Source: Verrucomicrobiales bacterium
Lineage (GTDB): Bacteria > Verrucomicrobiota > Verrucomicrobiia > Verrucomicrobiales > DEV007
Length of the DNA stretch: 25,914 bases
Assembly (NCBI GenBank): GCA_013911195.1
Contig: JACETS010000015.1
Location: 1 to 25,914, forward strand
Direction of reading: 5' to 3'
A model generated the notes under the pieces. That model had not been told where the DNA came from. It made no database searches and was given only the letters and a program-made list of their open reading frames with translations. A program made the translations under genes and the position numbers. This document shows, piece after piece, positions 23,020-25,914 of the stretch (positions within the stretch are counted from its first letter, which is position 1; each line of letters opens with the position of its first letter).

Positions 23020-24177
23020 TTACAGTTCAGGAAATTTGAGCCATTTTTCTTTACTTGAACTGCTCTGAACGGCGGTTTCTATGAATGCCAAACCAGCAAT
23101 TCCATCGGTAGCATCAGGGAAGTCATATCCATTTTCTGGAGGAGAGTTTCCATCAATTTTATCTGAGATAGCCTCAGCCGCTGCTAAATAAATATTAGCA
23201 AAAGCCTCAATGAATCCTTCTGGATGAGCAAATGGAGTTCTTGAGTTGTTTTGCGCAGCCTCACCAAGATAATCATTCCCTCTTCGGTAGATTTTTCTTG
23301 GGGCGTTTGCATACTTAACAATAAGGTCGTTTGGATCTTCTTGATGCCACTCCAATGAGGCTTTTGTTCCATACACTCTTATGTTTAGAGCATTCTCGTC
23401 TCCGTTGGAGATTTGAGAAGCGTAAATAATGCCTTTAGCGCCACCTTCAAATCTAATAAGGTTGTTTCCATCGTCATCTAGCTCTCGGCCTGGTATAAAC
23501 GCTGTCAGCTCAGAACACATTTCTTCAATTTCAAGTCCAGTGATATATCTAACAAGATTGTGTGCGTGTGTTCCAATATCACCCATGCAGTTTGATGATC
23601 CTGCAATTTTTGGGTCGGCTCTCCAATTTGAAATCTGTCCTTGGCCATCGCCTTCGACATCACCAACAGCATAACCTTGGGGATATTCTGCAACAATCTT
23701 TAGGATTCTTCCAATTTCTCCGTCTTTAACCATCCTCTTAGCCTCTTTAACCATTGGGTAACCTGTGTAGTTATGAGTTAAGCAAAAGATCTGACCAGTT
23801 TCATCAACGATATCTCGAAGAGCGCGTGCTTCTTCTAAGGTTCTCGTCATTGGTTTGTCGCATATTACATTGAAACCTGCTTCGAGGAAGGTTTTCGCAA
23901 CATCAAAATGAAGGTGGTTTTGAACAACGATCGAGACGAAGTCGACTTTATCTTCTCTGGCCGCCTCTTTTTCTGCCATTTCCTGATATGATTCATAGAC
24001 TCTCTCTGGATCCAAAAAGAAATCCTCACCGGAAAGTTTAGATTTTTCAGGGGATGAAGAAAAAGCTCCTGCTACTAGTTCAATTTTACCATCAAGGTTT
24101 GCAGCCATTCTGTGGACGGCTCCGATAAATGCTCCTCGGCCTCCGCCGACCATTCCCATACGTAATTTTCGGTTCAT
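23020..24177 (-). CDS. Gfo/Idh/MocA family NAD(P)-dependent sugar oxidoreductase
   Basis: A 385-residue dehydrogenase with an N-terminal Rossmann fold (MVGGGRGAFIG at 9-19), the CDKPM motif with active-site K108, and the C-terminal half-barrel with D200 and H204 in GDIGTHAHN. Members oxidise hydroxyls of sugars, inositols or their derivatives. The GGGRGA loop and the GDIGTHAHNLVRYITGLE stretch are typical of the subgroup often paired with TIM-barrel isomerases. It follows the second Gfo/Idh gene after 43 bp on the same strand, preceded by GAGA before the ATG, so the two are one operon ending at the terminator at 22960. Substrate not assignable. Confidence 0.92.
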   Translation of the reverse strand: MNRKLRMGMVGGGRGAFIGAVHRMAANLDGKIELVAGAFSSSPEKSKLSGEDFFLDPERVYESYQEMAEKEAAREDKVDFVSIVVQNHLHFDVAKTFLEAGFNVICDKPMTRTLEEARALRDIVDETGQIFCLTHNYTGYPMVKEAKRMVKDGEIGRILKIVAEYPQGYAVGDVEGDGQGQISNWRADPKIAGSSNCMGDIGTHAHNLVRYITGLEIEEMCSELTAFIPGRELDDDGNNLIRFEGGAKGIIYASQISNGDENALNIRVYGTKASLEWHQEDPNDLIVKYANAPRKIYRRGNDYLGEAAQNNSRTPFAHPEGFIEAFANIYLAAAEAISDKIDGNSPPENGYDFPDATDGIAGLAFIETAVQSSSSKEKWLKFPEL

Positions 24178-24220
24178 AGTGTCTCTTTCTATAAAGTTAG
24201 TTTAAATAGTAATATAATTT

Positions 24221-25300
24221 TTAACAGCTAACAGGTGCACCAGTACTTGCTGATTCGTAAGCGGCATCAATGATTTTCATTAAACTAAGTGCTTGGTCTG
24301 TTGTATTTAAAGGGGCTTCTTTACCTTCGATTGTAAGAATAAAGTTAGTAGCTGATCTAATTCTTCCCATATCTTCGCATTCTTCAACCTCAATGTTAGT
24401 ATCAACTCTCTCTGGCCCATCCTGTGTATATATTTCACAGCTATCAATTGCAGTTTCATCAAGGCCGTCCTCTTTGAAAAGTCTCTCCACTTTACCTCCA
24501 GCTTTAGTTCCCTGAAAAACTACTGAAACTTCCTCCCTTTTGATCATTTCTGCCCAGCTAATCTGAAAGCTGCAAACTTGACCTGTTTCAAAAGTTATAA
24601 AACCATGAGCTGCAGCCTCTACGTCTGTAACGCCATCATCATTATCAGGTAATCCCCAAGGACCTTTAAAGTTTTTGTCATTAATGAAGTCATCAAAAGT
24701 TTGTGCCGTAACATGTGATGGTTTTGGGTAGCCCATGAAATACATAGCCAAGTCAAGCATGTGAAGTAAATCAATTAGCGGCCCTCCTCCTGAAAGTGCC
24801 TTAGTGGTGAACCAACCTCCAAATCCGGGTATACCTGTTCGCCGGCACCATTTGGCCTGAGCAGAGTTTATTGTTCCAATTTCTCCAGCATTAATTTTGT
24901 CCATAATAGCGTAGGACTCTGGCCTAGCTCGATTATTAAAATTAAACATAAGCTCTTTGCCGGAAGAGTTTGCTGCTTCAATCATTTCTTCAACTTCTGC
25001 AGCATTGAGAGCTGGTGGTTTTTCGCAAAAAACATGTTTTCCTGCATTAAGTGCCTGAATGGCAAGCGGAGCATGAAACTTATTGGGAACAATGATGCTA
25101 ACGGCATCAATTTCATCGATGTTCAACATTTCGTTTACATCTCCAAAAGCCTGACCAATACCATTTTCCTCGGCAACTTTTTGAGCTGCCTCCAAATTCA
25201 TGTCAGCGATAGCAGCGATTTCAGCTCCTGCTTCTTTAAATCCTGCGATGTGATAGCCGACCATGCCGCCAGCTCCTATAATTCCTACTTTAGTTGCCAT
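24221..25300 (-). CDS. Gfo/Idh/MocA family oxidoreductase, second paralog
   Basis: A 359-residue dehydrogenase clearly different from its neighbour: GAGGMVG (9-15) nucleotide loop, CEKPPALNAAE with K94, and GGGPLIDLLHMLDL with D177 and H180. The WCRRTGIPGFGGWFT loop and a C-terminal region rich in Glu/Asp set it apart. The two paralogs may act in sequence on one substrate, or oxidise and re-reduce at two carbons around an isomerisation or elimination step (inference from family practice). First gene of the pair; its own promoter candidate is just upstream. Confidence 0.92.
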   Translation of the reverse strand: MATKVGIIGAGGMVGYHIAGFKEAGAEIAAIADMNLEAAQKVAEENGIGQAFGDVNEMLNIDEIDAVSIIVPNKFHAPLAIQALNAGKHVFCEKPPALNAAEVEEMIEAANSSGKELMFNFNNRARPESYAIMDKINAGEIGTINSAQAKWCRRTGIPGFGGWFTTKALSGGGPLIDLLHMLDLAMYFMGYPKPSHVTAQTFDDFINDKNFKGPWGLPDNDDGVTDVEAAAHGFITFETGQVCSFQISWAEMIKREEVSVVFQGTKAGGKVERLFKEDGLDETAIDSCEIYTQDGPERVDTNIEVEECEDMGRIRSATNFILTIEGKEAPLNTTDQALSLMKIIDAAYESASTGAPVSC

Positions 25301-25330
25301 ATAAATTAATAAATTGAGTTTCGGATTGGG

Positions 25331-25359
25331 ATTCTATACGGGCATTGGTGTTATGGGAA
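25331..25359 (-). promoter_or_regulatory. Candidate promoter of the Gfo/Idh pair
   Basis: On the minus strand TTCCCA, 17 bp, TAGAAT, about 30 bp before the ATG at 25300. The -10 hexamer is the same TAGAAT as in the other candidate at 20545. The -35 is 4/6 to consensus. Confidence 0.35.
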
Positions 25360-25368
25360 AGTTTTTTC

Positions 25369-25914
25369 TCAAAGTGAAATGCCCAGTTTTCTTGCAATTG
25401 AATGAATGAAAATGTGATGTTTTTTTGGGGATTCATCGAGCCAATTCTTCATGTATTCCTGAAAAGTGAGTTCTTCCTTGGCCTTTCCATTATTAATGTA
25501 ATGAATTGAGGCCCAGTGTTCTGGGTTAGTTTCGAAGGAGCTTAGCAGAGCCGTTGCAATTTTGCCGTTGATGGGCCTGTTGACTGGATCTTTTGCCAAA
25601 GTTTCAGCATTTTTTTTGTAATAATCTGCAACAGAGACACCCTCAGGAAGTTTATTTTTTAATACAATTTCCTCTAAATAGTCCTCGATTGCTGATGAAT
25701 AAGATTTCCAGTTAGAATATGGAGGGTTAGTTTTCCATGTCTTTGCCATGGACTTTAGAGCAAACATTGAAGCCATTTCACAGAGAGATTCTTCAAACCA
25801 CAGATTTGTTTGGCTGCCATTTTTAAATCGACATAGAACATGACAGAATTCATGTGCCATCTGATAAGCATATTGACACCAGAAACGATCACCTGTGTTT
25901 AACTTGATTATAAT
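25369..25914 (-). CDS. Partial HExxH metallopeptidase-like protein (C-terminal part)
   Basis: The frame is open from the right window edge, so the N-terminus lies outside; 181 residues are visible. It has AHEFCH, an HExxH zinc motif, with a glutamate-rich WFEESLCEMAS about 19 residues later that can supply the third zinc ligand, the gluzincin pattern. The remainder is helical and ends LARKLGISL-like (IARKLGISL). The first in-frame ATG (25858) falls inside the conserved motif and is not the true start. Its role (secreted protease or inactive relative) is unknown. It precedes the dehydrogenase pair with a 68-bp gap on the same strand. Confidence 0.65.
   Translation of the reverse strand: MIIKLNTGDRFWCQYAYQMAHEFCHVLCRFKNGSQTNLWFEESLCEMASMFALKSMAKTWKTNPPYSNWKSYSSAIEDYLEEIVLKNKLPEGVSVADYYKKNAETLAKDPVNRPINGKIATALLSSFETNPEHWASIHYINNGKAKEELTFQEYMKNWLDESPKKHHIFIHSIARKLGISL

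Overview
This window looks like chromosomal DNA from an AT-rich (roughly 40% GC by eye), compact bacterium, most likely a marine member of the Verrucomicrobiota or a close relative in the PVC group. The reasons are the mix of a CotH-kinase/lamin-tail surface protein, a PVC-style sialate O-acetylesterase, paired Gfo/Idh/MocA oxidoreductases with a TIM-barrel sugar isomerase, a zinc-ribbon Ser/Thr kinase, a tandem-AP2 protein and a single squalene/phytoene synthase. This is inference from gene families, not a marker-gene placement. I see no rRNA, tRNA, CRISPR array, insertion sequence or phage gene. Start codons are mostly preceded by A/T-rich leaders with no clear Shine-Dalgarno motif, and several convergent genes overlap at their 3' ends.

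Positions 1-5683 carry an AsmA-like membrane-anchored protein, then on the minus strand hemW, hisI and araD (transcribed in that order), a plus-strand squalene/phytoene synthase, and a minus-strand RluD-family pseudouridine synthase. Positions 5780-11450 are four plus-strand genes: a receptor-type Ser/Thr kinase, a ClpX-like AAA+ unfoldase without the zinc domain, recR and lipA.

Positions 11456-14270 hold the most interesting locus. A minus-strand MoeB/ThiF-rhodanese gene is interrupted by one in-frame TGA exactly where the family's conserved (in ThiF and MOCS3, catalytic) cysteine belongs. The TGA is followed at the expected distance by a GC-rich stem-loop that fits a bacterial SECIS element. 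I therefore read it as one 373-residue selenoprotein rather than two ORFs or a pseudogene. A flavin reductase follows it. On the other side are a 350-bp gap with a possible 56-residue ORF, a tandem-AP2 protein and an overlapping Hsp15-type S4 protein.

Positions 14291-25914 look like sugar and surface metabolism: a secreted sialate O-acetylesterase, a TIM-barrel isomerase, a YjhG-type sugar-acid dehydratase, a PqiA-like membrane protein coupled to an unknown coiled-coil protein, a secreted CotH protein, two Gfo/Idh/MocA dehydrogenases, and the C-terminal part of an HExxH metallopeptidase running off the right edge. Together with AraD, the isomerase, dehydratase and dehydrogenases suggest catabolism of pentoses and oxidised sugars from algal or glycoprotein material, but no specific pathway can be assigned from sequence alone.
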